DNA of 64,000 nt from Anaerococcus sp. Marseille-P3625 (GTDB taxonomy: Bacteria; Bacillota; Clostridia; Tissierellales; Peptoniphilaceae). The DNA is taken from positions 372,001 to 436,000 of the forward strand of contig NZ_OCTP01000010.1 in assembly GCF_900232825.1 (NCBI RefSeq). The letters run 5' to 3'. The notes under the pieces were generated by a model that was not told where the DNA came from, ran no database searches, and was given only the letters and a program-made list of their open reading frames with translations. Shown piece after piece: positions 9,671 through 18,764 of this stretch. How positions within the stretch are numbered: position 1 is the first letter of the stretch; each line of letters opens with the position of its first letter. Position numbers and translations under genes: made by a program.

Positions 9671-11500
9671 TTGAATCGATTAGAACTAGAAAGTCTAAGC
9701 AAAGCTGATTTGGTTATTAACGATATTTACAATAACCTAGCTAGTCGCATAAAAGCAAGTCCACTTGGCTTATGCCCAGTTGAAGTAACTAAATCATTTC
9801 TTGAATTGTGTTTAGCTCAATCATGTGGAAAATGTATTCCTTGTAGAATTGGACTCTTACAATTAAAAAATTTGATGGATGATGTTTTAGAAGGTAGAGC
9901 AAATGACAATACTTTGGATTTAATAGAGCAAACTTCTAAAATGATTTCTGAAACAGCTGATTGTGCAATTGGAACTGAAGCCAGTCACATGGTTTATGTC
10001 AGCATAACAAGTGCTAGAGAAGAATATGAATATCATGTACATAATAATCGTTGCCTAAGCAAAACATCTACACCAGTTCCTTGCGTTGGATTATGCCCGG
10101 CTCATGTTGACGTTCCAGGTTATCTTGCCATGATTAAAGAAGGCCGTTACCAAGATGCAGTTAGAGTAATTAGAAAAGATAATCCGTTTCCAACTACTTG
10201 TAGTTTTATCTGTGAGCATCCTTGCGAGGCAAGATGTCGTAGAAATATGATAGATAGCTCTATAAATATTAGAGGACTAAAAAGATATGCCGCAGATAAG
10301 GCAGGATTTGTAAAACCGCCTGAAGTTGGGTCATCAACTGGTAAAAAAGTTGCTATAGTTGGAGGAGGACCAGCTGGTTTATCAGCAGCTTATTATCTTC
10401 AACTTATGGGTCATCAGACTACCGTATTTGAAATGTTACCAGAATTAGGTGGTATGCTTAGATATGGAATACCAAATTATAGATTGCCAAAAGAAAGACT
10501 TGATGAAGACATAAAAGCAATCTTAGATACAGGCGTTGAAGTTAAATATGGCATTAAGATTAGTAGAGATTTGACTTTAAATGATCTTAGAAATAATTAT
10601 GATGCAACGTTAATTACAATTGGAGCGTCTACTGATAAGAAACTAGGCTTGGAAGGCGAAGATGCAGACGGAGTAATTTCTGCAGTAGATTTTCTTCGTG
10701 GAGTAGGTTTAGGCAAAAAAATGGACTTAAAAGGCAAAAAAGCTGCTGTTATTGGTGGTGGAAATGTTGCCATGGATGCTTTAAGAACTTTAGTAAGGCT
10801 TAATGCAGAAAAAGTAACTTGTGTATACAGAAGAAGAGTTTCTGACATGACAGCTTTGCCAGTTGAAATTGAAGGTGCCGTAGCTGAAGGATGTGAAATG
10901 TTAACCTTAAAATCTCCTTCAAGGCTAGAAATAGAAGATGGAAAATTAAAAGGCATTTGGGTAAGTCCTCAAATGATTTCAAATATTAAAAATAACAGAG
11001 CTTCAGTAAAATCTAACGGTATGGAAGATGAATTTATTCCTTGCGAAGTTTTGGTCGTTGCAATCGGTCAAGATATTGAAAGTTCTTATTATGAAAAAGA
11101 AGGCATACCAGTTGAAAGAGGAAAAATTTTTACCTTAGCTAATGGTGGTTTTAGAGGAATTCCTGGATTATATGCTGGTGGAGATTGCCAATCAGGACCT
11201 GCAACGGTTATAAAAGCAATTGCAGCAGCAAAAGTAATGGCAGCAAATATTGACCAATACTTAGGATACAATCATCAGATTACTTGTGATGTTGAAATTC
11301 CAGATGTTGATCTTGAGGATAAGTTTTCTTGTGGCAGAAGTGAACTACCAGAAAGAGAAGCAAGTATAAGAATTAGAGACTTTGAATCTGTCGAACTAAA
11401 TATGGAAGATGGTGCAGCTATGCAAGAAGTTTCTAGATGTTTAAGATGCGATAAAAATGGATTTGGTATTTTTAGGGGAGGACGTATAGAACAATGGTAA
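9671..11500 (+). CDS. NuoF-type Fe-S/GltD-type NAD(P)-flavin oxidoreductase fusion, hydrogenase partner
   Basis: 609-residue soluble redox protein. Residues about 30-110 form the C-terminal 4Fe-4S domain of NuoF/HydB (Cys52, Cys55, Cys58 in CGKCIPCR, and a fourth Cys near 99). Residues about 135-200 form the GltD-type Fe-S domain (CPAHVDVPG, CEHPCEARC). From about 225 there are FAD and NAD(P) Rossmann motifs (VGGGPAG, then IGGGNVAMDALR near 360) and YAGGDC near 500. It lacks the NuoF FMN/NADH domain. It begins with TTG behind AGGGGG and overlaps hydA by 7 bases. It most likely exchanges electrons between NAD(P)H and the hydrogenase; which nucleotide, and whether it bifurcates, is unknown. Confidence 0.85.
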   Translation: MNRLELESLSKADLVINDIYNNLASRIKASPLGLCPVEVTKSFLELCLAQSCGKCIPCRIGLLQLKNLMDDVLEGRANDNTLDLIEQTSKMISETADCAIGTEASHMVYVSITSAREEYEYHVHNNRCLSKTSTPVPCVGLCPAHVDVPGYLAMIKEGRYQDAVRVIRKDNPFPTTCSFICEHPCEARCRRNMIDSSINIRGLKRYAADKAGFVKPPEVGSSTGKKVAIVGGGPAGLSAAYYLQLMGHQTTVFEMLPELGGMLRYGIPNYRLPKERLDEDIKAILDTGVEVKYGIKISRDLTLNDLRNNYDATLITIGASTDKKLGLEGEDADGVISAVDFLRGVGLGKKMDLKGKKAAVIGGGNVAMDALRTLVRLNAEKVTCVYRRRVSDMTALPVEIEGAVAEGCEMLTLKSPSRLEIEDGKLKGIWVSPQMISNIKNNRASVKSNGMEDEFIPCEVLVVAIGQDIESSYYEKEGIPVERGKIFTLANGGFRGIPGLYAGGDCQSGPATVIKAIAAAKVMAANIDQYLGYNHQITCDVEIPDVDLEDKFSCGRSELPEREASIRIRDFESVELNMEDGAAMQEVSRCLRCDKNGFGIFRGGRIEQW

Positions 11501-13269
11501 AGGTAACTATAGATAATAAAAATATAGAAGTTGACGAAGGAACTACCATTATTGAAACTGCAAAACTTGCTGGAATAGAGATACCACATCTATGTTACTT
11601 AAAAGGCATAAATCAAATTGCGTCTTGTAAAGTTTGTTCAGTTGAAGTAGAGGGTATAAATAATCTAGTTACAGCTTGCAATACTCCTGTTAGTGAAAAT
11701 ATGGTCATTCATACAAATTCTCCAAAAGCTATTCTAAATAGAAAAAAAGCAGTTGAATTAATATTATCCGAACATGATGCAAGATGCCCAATGTGTATAA
11801 GAAGTGGAAATTGCTCTTTACAAAAATTATCTAACGATTTAAATATAAGGCAATTGCCTTTTACAGAATACATAATTAAACAAGATTGGGATGAGAATTT
11901 CCCACTAATAAGAAATTCAGCTAAGTGTATAAGATGCATGAGATGCGTACAGATTTGTGATAAGGTTCAGGATTTAAATATTTGGGAGCTTAGTGGCACT
12001 GGTCTTAGAGCTAACATTGATGTTTCTGGCTATAACTCAATAAATGAATCTTCATGCTCACTTTGTGGCCAATGCATAACTCACTGTCCGGTTGGAGCTT
12101 TGGTAGAAAGAGATGATACAGATTTATTACGGGAGGCAATTTTTGATCCTAACAAAACTGTGGTAGTACAAGTTGCACCAGCTGTAAGAACAGCTTGGGG
12201 AGAGGAGATGGGTCTAGCTAGAGAAGAGGCTACTGTAAATAAAATTTTCGATGGACTAAAACAAATAGGAGTTGATTATGTTTTTGATACAACATTTTCT
12301 GCAGACCTAACAATAATGGAAGAAGCAACAGAATTTTTAGAAAGATATACAAAAGGTGAACTTAAAGATAGGCCAATGTTTACATCTTGCTGTCCTGGAT
12401 GGGTTAGATTCATCAAGGGTCAATATCCACATTTAGTAGGTCAATTATCCACAGCTAAATCTCCAATGCAAATGTTTGGTTCAGTAATGAAGTCATATTT
12501 CGCTGAAACATTGAACAAAGATCCTTCAGAAATATTTTCAGTAGCTGTAATGCCATGCCTTGCCAAAAAAAGTGAAAGAGAAAGAGATTTATATTACAAA
12601 GAATTTGCAGGTCATGATACAGATTGCGTTATAACAACAAGAGAACTTATAAGAATGTTTAAAATAGCAAATATCAATCCAAAGACATTAATAGATGCTG
12701 ATCCTGACGATTTATTTAAAGATGGATCTGGTGCAGGTGTTATCTTTGGATCAACTGGTGGAGTAATGGAAGCAGCTTTAAGAACTGCCTATCATTCATT
12801 AACTGGAGAAAATCCTTCAGCCGATGCATTTAAAGTTGTAAGAAGAGATTCTGAAAAAACTGGATTAGTAGAAGCTAATTTCAAAATTAATGATATAGAT
12901 TTACACATAGCAGTTGTAAATGGTTTGGCCAATACAAGAAAACTTATAAATGATCTAGAAAATAGTAAAAAACATTTTGATTTTGTTGAAGTAATGGCTT
13001 GCCCTGGCGGTTGCGTAGGTGGAGGAGGTCAACCAATTCATGATGGAGAAGAACTTGCTTTTACAAGAAGCAAGAATTTATATTTCTTAGATAAAAATGC
13101 AAATCCAAGATTTTCTCACGAAAATCAAGATATAATAAATCTTTATGAAAATTTCTTTGGAGAACCTAATAGCCATCTTGCTCATCAACTATTGCATACT
13201 GATCATTATAGTTGGCAAATGCCAAATGTTTCAAAAAACGAAGAACTATATTATTCAACAATTGACTAA
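11494..13269 (+). CDS. hydA: [FeFe] hydrogenase, group A, large catalytic protein
   Basis: Catalyses 2H+ + 2e- to H2 in the cytosol. Its 591 residues hold, in order, a 2Fe-2S plant-type domain (Cys about 34, 45, 48, 63), a His-ligated cluster (HDARCPMCIRSGNC), two 4Fe-4S clusters (CIRCMRCVQIC, CSLCGQCITHC), and the H-cluster domain. All three H-cluster signatures are intact: TSCCPGW at 297-303, MPCLAKK at 353-359 and MACPGGC at 501-507. A small-subunit-like tail follows. It is translationally coupled to the preceding flavoprotein. The complete modular relay suggests electrons arrive from that partner and/or ferredoxin. Maturases HydE, HydF and HydG are not in the window. Confidence 0.97.
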   Translation: MVKVTIDNKNIEVDEGTTIIETAKLAGIEIPHLCYLKGINQIASCKVCSVEVEGINNLVTACNTPVSENMVIHTNSPKAILNRKKAVELILSEHDARCPMCIRSGNCSLQKLSNDLNIRQLPFTEYIIKQDWDENFPLIRNSAKCIRCMRCVQICDKVQDLNIWELSGTGLRANIDVSGYNSINESSCSLCGQCITHCPVGALVERDDTDLLREAIFDPNKTVVVQVAPAVRTAWGEEMGLAREEATVNKIFDGLKQIGVDYVFDTTFSADLTIMEEATEFLERYTKGELKDRPMFTSCCPGWVRFIKGQYPHLVGQLSTAKSPMQMFGSVMKSYFAETLNKDPSEIFSVAVMPCLAKKSERERDLYYKEFAGHDTDCVITTRELIRMFKIANINPKTLIDADPDDLFKDGSGAGVIFGSTGGVMEAALRTAYHSLTGENPSADAFKVVRRDSEKTGLVEANFKINDIDLHIAVVNGLANTRKLINDLENSKKHFDFVEVMACPGGCVGGGGQPIHDGEELAFTRSKNLYFLDKNANPRFSHENQDIINLYENFFGEPNSHLAHQLLHTDHYSWQMPNVSKNEELYYSTID

Positions 13270-13288
13270 TAAAAATAATTATTACTTC

Positions 13289-13319
13289 TTAAAACTACCA
13301 GCTAAGCTGGTAGTTTTAA
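13289..13319 (+). terminator. Terminator after hydA
   Basis: A perfect 14-bp inverted repeat (13289-13302 with 13306-13319) with a three-base loop, 19 bases past the hydA stop. The following T tract is interrupted by A, so strength is uncertain. Confidence 0.75.
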
Positions 13320-13397
13320 TTTATACTTAATTTGTTGTATAAAAAGTCTTAGAAATATGATAAAATAATAGTAAAGTATAGATATACGGGGGTTATA

Positions 13398-14198
13398 ATG
13401 CTTACAACAAATTTTTTAAAATCTAGAACATCTACTAGAGAGTATAAAGATGAAAAACTTGATGAAACAATTACAAAAAAAGTGTTTGACTTAGTTGATG
13501 AAGAATCAAAAAAATTAGGAAAAGAAAATCTTGACTTTATTTTTAATACAGATGGTAAGAAAGTTTACGATGCATTAAATGGTATTGCAGGATATAAAGG
13601 AGTAATGATTAAAGCTCCAGCTTATATAGCAGTTGATGCTAAAAATAATGACCCTATTACAATAGTAAAAGGCGCTTATGGAGTTGAAGAGCTAATAACT
13701 CATCTAAATAAATTAGGACTTGGTACTTGTTGGATAACAGTTAGTGATGTTGACGAAAAGATTAAACAAAGAGCTTTTGACTATGAAAAAGGAGATATTA
13801 ATATTCTTCTATCAGTAGGTTATCCAGCTGATCCAGAAGTTAGAGAACATAAGTATGATGATAGAATTGCAACAGAAGAATTAGTATTCTTTGGTGATTT
13901 TGATACACCAGCTACAGATGAAGAATTAGAGCAAAGAGGCCTTAATAACATCTTTGATTATGCCAAATTTGCACCATCAACTAATAATGCTCAACCATGG
14001 AGATTTTTGATTGTTGATGATGAAATTCAATTGTATATAGAAAACTATAAGGGTTATATTAACCTTATAGATGCTGGAATTATGATGTATTATATAGATG
14101 AATTAAGCAGAGCTTATTCAATGCCAATAGGATTTGATATCGATCCTAAGATAACATCAACAGAAAAATATACTTATATAGGAAAGACAAAAATGTAG
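13398..14198 (+). CDS. Nitroreductase family protein (TM1586-like)
   Basis: 266-residue flavoprotein of the nitroreductase superfamily. SRTSTREY at residues 9-16 is the N-terminal FMN-phosphate-binding arginine motif. A second, similar motif (AKFAPSTNNAQPWRF near 192-206) comes after the middle helices, so the chain resembles the fused or permuted TM1586-type nitroreductases rather than a simple dimeric enzyme. GLGTCWI near 110 is also typical. GGGGG precedes the ATG. It is followed by a weak hairpin and then map. The substrate is unknown; it would use NAD(P)H to reduce nitro groups or quinones. Confidence 0.8.
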   Translation: MLTTNFLKSRTSTREYKDEKLDETITKKVFDLVDEESKKLGKENLDFIFNTDGKKVYDALNGIAGYKGVMIKAPAYIAVDAKNNDPITIVKGAYGVEELITHLNKLGLGTCWITVSDVDEKIKQRAFDYEKGDINILLSVGYPADPEVREHKYDDRIATEELVFFGDFDTPATDEELEQRGLNNIFDYAKFAPSTNNAQPWRFLIVDDEIQLYIENYKGYINLIDAGIMMYYIDELSRAYSMPIGFDIDPKITSTEKYTYIGKTKM

Positions 14199-14239
14199 AT
14201 AGGGCGCTTTGGCGTCTTATTTACTTAGAGAAGGTAATA

Positions 14240-15046
14240 ATGATTAGATTATACACTGAAAATGATTTTGAAAAAATGAGAGCTGCTGCTGAAATATTAT
14301 GTCAAACTCATTTAGCAATAAAAAAAGTTATAAAAGCAGGTATTTCTACAAAAGCTTTAGATGACTTTGCCAATAAATTTATAGTAGACCACAAAAAAGC
14401 AATACCTGCACAATTGGGTTATGGAGATTTTCCATACACTTTATGTATATCAGTAAACGATGAGATATGCCATGGATTTCCATCAGATTATATCTTAAAA
14501 GATGGCGATTTAGTATCAATTGATAATGTAATTAATCTAAATGGAGGTTTAGCTGATTCTTGTTGGTCATACAAAATTGGAGATTTATCTGATAGAAATC
14601 AAGAACTAATGGATACGACCCTCTTTGCCTTAAATGAAGCTATAAAAGAAGCAATTCCAGGAAATAGGATTGGTGATATTGGAAATAGAATACAAACTAT
14701 AGCAGAAATCGACCATGATTTTTCTGTAATCCGTGACTTTATAGGCCATGGCATAGGTAAAGAAATGCACGAAGATCCACAAGTACCGCATTATGGCAAA
14801 GCTCACAGAGGACCACGAATTCAAAAAGGCATGGTATTTACCATTGAGCCTATGATAGCTAGTGGCAATTGGCAAAGTAAAATAGATGATAATGGTTGGG
14901 TAGCAAGAACTGTTGATGGCTCCACTTGTTGCCAATTTGAACACCAATTAATAATTCATGAAGATGGGCCAGAAGTAATTACAGATCAAAGTAAGTATCA
15001 ACTAACTGATGATGATCTAGCTTTTATTGATGCTTACAAATTTTAG
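14240..15046 (+). CDS. map: Methionine aminopeptidase, type I
   Basis: Removes the N-terminal methionine from nascent proteins. Its 268 residues contain all five metal ligands: the two Asp of SIDNVI and LADSCW (residues about 94 and 105), His in GHGIGKEMHE near 170, Glu in FTIEPM and Glu in QFEHQL. There is no N-terminal SEC-C zinc extension. AGAAGG precedes the ATG. It lies 12 bases before a GNAT gene and the two probably share a transcript. Unlike most Firmicutes, it is not in the ribosomal protein/adk cluster, so a second map may exist elsewhere. Confidence 0.92.
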   Translation: MIRLYTENDFEKMRAAAEILCQTHLAIKKVIKAGISTKALDDFANKFIVDHKKAIPAQLGYGDFPYTLCISVNDEICHGFPSDYILKDGDLVSIDNVINLNGGLADSCWSYKIGDLSDRNQELMDTTLFALNEAIKEAIPGNRIGDIGNRIQTIAEIDHDFSVIRDFIGHGIGKEMHEDPQVPHYGKAHRGPRIQKGMVFTIEPMIASGNWQSKIDDNGWVARTVDGSTCCQFEHQLIIHEDGPEVITDQSKYQLTDDDLAFIDAYKF

Positions 15047-15058
15047 AAAAGGAAGTTT

Positions 15059-15592
15059 ATGGATTTAGTTTCGGTAAATAATGAAAAAACTAAAGATTAT
15101 TTTGAATATTTATATGATGAAGCCTTTCCAGAATATGAACAGGTTGAAATACAAAAGCTATACAAACTAGCAAATAAAGAACTAATAGACATTAATTTGA
15201 TAGCTCACAATGATGAATACACGGGACTTGCAGTAATTTTCCTAAATGATGATATCAATCTATTATCATATTTTGCAATTGATCCGGAATATAGGGGAGA
15301 AGGACTTGGAAGTAAGTCTCTGGATGTGCTTTTAGATTCTTATGATGACTTGATGATAGAAATAGAAAGCACAAAAGAACACCAGGCTTCAGACATTATG
15401 ACCAGAAAAAAACGCAAGAATTTCTATATTAGAAACGGATTTTATAATATGGATAAAGATATAAACTATTTTGGAACTGATATGGAACTTATGGTAACAA
15501 ATGAAGATGCTTCAATTAATGATTATTTTAACACATATCAAAATATTTTTGATAAAGACTATATAAAAGAAAACATAAAAGTTCTTGCTTGA
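15059..15592 (+). CDS. GNAT family N-acetyltransferase
   Basis: 177-residue protein with a GNAT core: the strand-loop LLSYFAIDPEYRGEGLGSKSL (pyrophosphate-binding R/Q-x-x-G-x-G as YRGEGLG) around residues 75-95, and a C-terminal FYIRNGFY that forms the last conserved strand. It would move an acetyl group from acetyl-CoA to an amine; the substrate cannot be predicted. AAAAGGAAG precedes the ATG, 12 bases after map, which suggests co-transcription. Confidence 0.8.
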   Translation: MDLVSVNNEKTKDYFEYLYDEAFPEYEQVEIQKLYKLANKELIDINLIAHNDEYTGLAVIFLNDDINLLSYFAIDPEYRGEGLGSKSLDVLLDSYDDLMIEIESTKEHQASDIMTRKKRKNFYIRNGFYNMDKDINYFGTDMELMVTNEDASINDYFNTYQNIFDKDYIKENIKVLA

Positions 15593-15692
15593 TAATAAAT
15601 AGATTTAAATTATATTTTAAATTATAAACATTGAAAAAAATTTAACTCAAAGTAAAGTGGCTATGTAGAAATATAATTAAAAAGGAGAAGTT

Positions 15693-16463
15693 ATGAAAAA
15701 TTATAAATCATTAATTTTAGGATTATTCCTAACGGGAGCTATTTTAACAGCTTGTGGTAACCAAAAAGAGGATGCAAAAACAGACGATTCTGCTAAAACT
15801 GAAACAACTGAAACAACAGAAGCTGATACAAGCAACGAAGAAGCTACAACAGAAGATAGCAAAGAAGAAGAAAACACAGAAACTGAAAATGCTGACGAAA
15901 TCAAAGGCGTTAGCAAAGAAAACAATATAGTTGTTGACAAAGAAAATAAAACTGTAACTATTTACACAACATTCAACGGTAAATTCTTAACAGAATCAAC
16001 AAGACACTTAGTAGTTTCTGAATCTGGTAAATTTGGTGATAAACCAGTATTTATTTCTTATGTATCACCAGCAGATTTCCACCAAGCACTATTAGATATT
16101 GGTGCTGAAGCAGGAAATAACATGACACCAGAAAATGCAGAAGAAACAACATCAGAAGGATCACACCTTGACATCACAGCTTATTGGGCTGGAAATGAAG
16201 ATGGTAAAAATGTAAATGAAATTGTTAAAGATTCTAATGGAAAAGATTTAGATATTAGATTTACAGGAAACTTAGATCGTTCAAACGAATTTAAAACAGG
16301 TTGTATTTCTTGTCTAGATTCTTGTACAGTTGGAATTACTTCAAATGCTAACTATCCACTTGGTTCTGTTGAAAAAACAAAAATTGTAGAATATAGCATT
16401 GATAAAGACAATGCTCCAGAAGATGGAACACCAGTAGCTCTAGTATATTCAATTAGAGATTAA
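15693..16463 (+). CDS. YdjY-domain lipoprotein
   Basis: 256-residue secreted lipoprotein. The signal peptide ends in the lipobox LTAC (Cys at about 21), followed by a roughly 50-residue Thr/Glu/Asp-rich linker that holds the domain away from the membrane. The folded part (about 70-256) has the pattern of YdjY domains: a TRHLVVS strand, then DFHQALLDIGAEAG, then a cysteine pair in GCISCLDSC near 209-215. E. coli YdjY lies between two TVP38-family genes in the ydj-ynj locus, relatives of which occur here at 27-39 kb. AAAAGGAG precedes the ATG. The stop overlaps the next gene by one base. The function is unknown; the cysteines could hold a metal or disulfide. Confidence 0.65.
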   Translation: MKNYKSLILGLFLTGAILTACGNQKEDAKTDDSAKTETTETTEADTSNEEATTEDSKEEENTETENADEIKGVSKENNIVVDKENKTVTIYTTFNGKFLTESTRHLVVSESGKFGDKPVFISYVSPADFHQALLDIGAEAGNNMTPENAEETTSEGSHLDITAYWAGNEDGKNVNEIVKDSNGKDLDIRFTGNLDRSNEFKTGCISCLDSCTVGITSNANYPLGSVEKTKIVEYSIDKDNAPEDGTPVALVYSIRD

Positions 16464-16849
16464 TGAGGCTTATAGATAAAGTTTCCAGATATATCATAAG
16501 TTCGATCATACTATTTACGCTAGCATCAAGCTTAATAAGCCTAAGTGTCTGGCTTGATATGAGATTACACGCAAGGCATGTAGTTTATGTATGCTTTGCC
16601 ATAATGCTCTTATTTATAATTTTAAAAGATTTTAAAAATCCAAAGCCATTATTAATTGGCGAGCTTGCTATGATTATCATATTTTTTCTAGGCAAGTTTA
16701 ATAGGGTTGCTTATGAGTTAAGAGAAGCTTTTAAAATAGGATTAAAAATTTATGATTTTAAGATTGTTTTGATAGTAGTAATCATAATTACAAGCTTTAT
16801 AACTTTTTACAATTACTACAAAAATCTTAGAAACATAGAAAATAGTTAA
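16463..16849 (+). CDS. Small four-helix membrane protein, unknown function
   Basis: 128 residues with four hydrophobic segments (about 11-30, 40-58, 64-78, 98-115) and short polar loops. I do not recognise the family. The ATG overlaps the stop of the YdjY-domain lipoprotein (TAATG), so the two are translationally coupled and probably act together, for example as a membrane anchor or electron conduit for the lipoprotein. A bidirectional terminator follows. A similar-sized four-helix protein follows a rhodanese lipoprotein at 36.5 kb, although I cannot show homology. Confidence 0.7.
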   Translation: MRLIDKVSRYIISSIILFTLASSLISLSVWLDMRLHARHVVYVCFAIMLLFIILKDFKNPKPLLIGELAMIIIFFLGKFNRVAYELREAFKIGLKIYDFKIVLIVVIIITSFITFYNYYKNLRNIENS

Positions 16850-16851
16850 TA

Positions 16852-16883
16852 AAAAGCAGATGAAAATAAATTCATCTGCTTTT
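16852..16883. terminator. Bidirectional terminator between the membrane protein gene and tdk
   Basis: A perfect 13-bp stem (16852-16864 with 16871-16883) with a 6-base loop and A-rich/T-rich sides, between two convergent stops. Confidence 0.88.
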
Positions 16884-16887
16884 AAAT

Positions 16888-17499
16888 TTACTGATTTAGA
16901 CCATCCATAGCTATTTGATTTTTGGTTTTTTCTCTTTCACTCATTTTCTTTGTATAACATTCTCTGCATAAGGGTTCATAAACGTCTTTTGATCCTATTT
17001 GAATTCTTGAATCGTCAGATGATTTTCTATAAGAAGCCCAAGCGTCTTCTCCACAGCTAGCACAAATTGCGTGGTGTTTTGTAAGTTCATCTGCTATTGG
17101 CATAATTTCTTTGATTATTTCAAAAGGTCTTGTTTTAAAATCCATATCCAATCCAGAGACAACTATTGTAATTCGTTTTTTCATCAACTTTGTAAATATA
17201 TCTATAACTTCACTTGGGTCATTTGGGAAAAATTGGACTTCATCAATTCCAATAGCATCAAGTTCATGGTTTTCTGCGTAATCAACTATTTCATTTAAGT
17301 CTGATATTTTGATGGCATCTATCTCTAGCTTATCATGAGAAACAATTTTTCTTTCATCATCTCTATTATCAACTGACGGTTTAAAAGCTGCAATTTTATA
17401 ATTTGCAATTTTCATTCTATAAAGTTCACGCCATAATGAAGTGGTCTTGCCAGAAAACATTGAACCAGTGTGAACAATTAATTTTCCTTGTTTTTTCAT
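16888..17499 (-). CDS. tdk: Thymidine kinase (type II)
   Basis: Salvage enzyme phosphorylating thymidine to dTMP. It is about 203 residues, with P-loop GSMFSGKT near the start, the DEVQFFP motif (general base Glu and Walker B) near 90, and a C-terminal zinc site formed by CASC and CREC. I place the start at the ATG ending at 17499 because an AGG lies 7 bases upstream; an in-frame ATG five codons earlier (17514) has no ribosome site and lies inside the ychF end. The gene is downstream of ychF and probably co-transcribed. Confidence 0.93.
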   Translation of the reverse strand: MKKQGKLIVHTGSMFSGKTTSLWRELYRMKIANYKIAAFKPSVDNRDDERKIVSHDKLEIDAIKISDLNEIVDYAENHELDAIGIDEVQFFPNDPSEVIDIFTKLMKKRITIVVSGLDMDFKTRPFEIIKEIMPIADELTKHHAICASCGEDAWASYRKSSDDSRIQIGSKDVYEPLCRECYTKKMSEREKTKNQIAMDGLNQ

Positions 17500-17506
17500 A
17501 ATTAAC

Positions 17507-18604
17507 CTAAACATTAAAGCGGAAGTTTACAACATCGCCATCTTTCATTATATAATCTTTTCCTTCCATCCTTAGAAGTCCTTTCTCACGAGCAGATAGA
17601 AGAGAACCTGAATTAATCAAATCATCATAGGAAACAATTTCTGCTTTAATAAAGCCTCTAGAAATATCACTGTGAATCTTTCCAGCTGCATCGACAGCTT
17701 TTGTACCAGCTTTGATGGTCCAAGCGCGTGATTCCATTTCTCCAGTTGTTAAAAATGAGATTAAATTTAAAGTTCTATAAGAATCTCTAATAACTTTATC
17801 TGTCCCAGATTCTTCAAGACCAATCATTGAAAGAAATTCAATTTTTTCTTCATCACTTTCTAAATGAGAAATTTCCTCTTCAATTTTTGCAGAAACTACA
17901 GAAACTTCCGCATTTTCATTTTTTGCATATTTTCTTACATCACTTACATAAGAATTATTATCACCATCATTTGCAGCGTCTTCTTCGTTGACATTGCAAA
18001 CATAAATTATAGGTTTTGAAGAAAGTAACTGATAAGATTTAAGTAATTTTTTTTCATCTTCTGATAAATCAAGACTTCTGGCTGATTTTCCACTTGCCAA
18101 AACATCTCTTACTTTATCTAGTACTTCAACTTCTTTTAAAATTTCTTTGTCATTTCTCGCCATTTTTCTGCGTTTTTCTAAAACTTTATCAATCATATCA
18201 AAATCAGCGAAAACTAATTCCAAATCTATAGTTTCAATATCACGTAAAGGATCGACAGATCCATCAACGTGAGTTACATTTGGATCATCAAAACACCTTA
18301 AAACTTCAACAATCGCATCAGTTTCTCTTATATTTGACAAAAATTTATTTCCTAGACCTTCGCCCTTGCTAGCTCCCTTAACCAAACCAGCAATATCATA
18401 GAATTCTATGACAGCTGGAACAATTCTTTTTGAATTATTCATATCACTTAATACTTTTAATCTTGGATCAGGAACATTAACAAGGCCAACATTTGGATCG
18501 ATTGTTGCAAAAGGGTAGTTCGCTATAAGCGCGCCAGCCTTAGTTATTGCATTAAATAAAGTGGATTTTCCAACATTTGGCAAACCGACTATACCAAGTT
18601 TCAT
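17507..18604 (-). CDS. ychF: Redox-regulated/ribosome-binding ATPase YchF (OLA1 family)
   Basis: Obg-family P-loop protein that prefers ATP and associates with ribosomes. It is 365 residues, the normal length. The G1 loop GLPNVGKST is at residues 6-14, G3 is DIAGLVKGAS near 69, the noncanonical G4 region YVCNVNEED replaces NKxD, and the C-terminal TGS-like domain ends in FRFNV. GAGGTGA precedes the ATG. It is the first gene of a two-gene minus-strand unit with tdk. Confidence 0.96.
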   Translation of the reverse strand: MKLGIVGLPNVGKSTLFNAITKAGALIANYPFATIDPNVGLVNVPDPRLKVLSDMNNSKRIVPAVIEFYDIAGLVKGASKGEGLGNKFLSNIRETDAIVEVLRCFDDPNVTHVDGSVDPLRDIETIDLELVFADFDMIDKVLEKRRKMARNDKEILKEVEVLDKVRDVLASGKSARSLDLSEDEKKLLKSYQLLSSKPIIYVCNVNEEDAANDGDNNSYVSDVRKYAKNENAEVSVVSAKIEEEISHLESDEEKIEFLSMIGLEESGTDKVIRDSYRTLNLISFLTTGEMESRAWTIKAGTKAVDAAGKIHSDISRGFIKAEIVSYDDLINSGSLLSAREKGLLRMEGKDYIMKDGDVVNFRFNV

Positions 18605-18764
18605 AAACTATTTCACCTCAAATTTCTTTTCTTAACGATGTTAATATTATAATTGTTTTAAGATAAAAATCAATTGAAAAATTTCCTACCAAATATTTGC
18701 CAATTAAGTATAGTTATTTTAAGTACATTTTTACTTAAAAAATATATGTAAAAAGGGAGAAGTT

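Noticed and set aside
13145-13330. Small plus-strand frame overlapping the end of hydA
   Set aside because: It is a shifted reading of the hydA 3' end running into the terminator, with no ribosome site.
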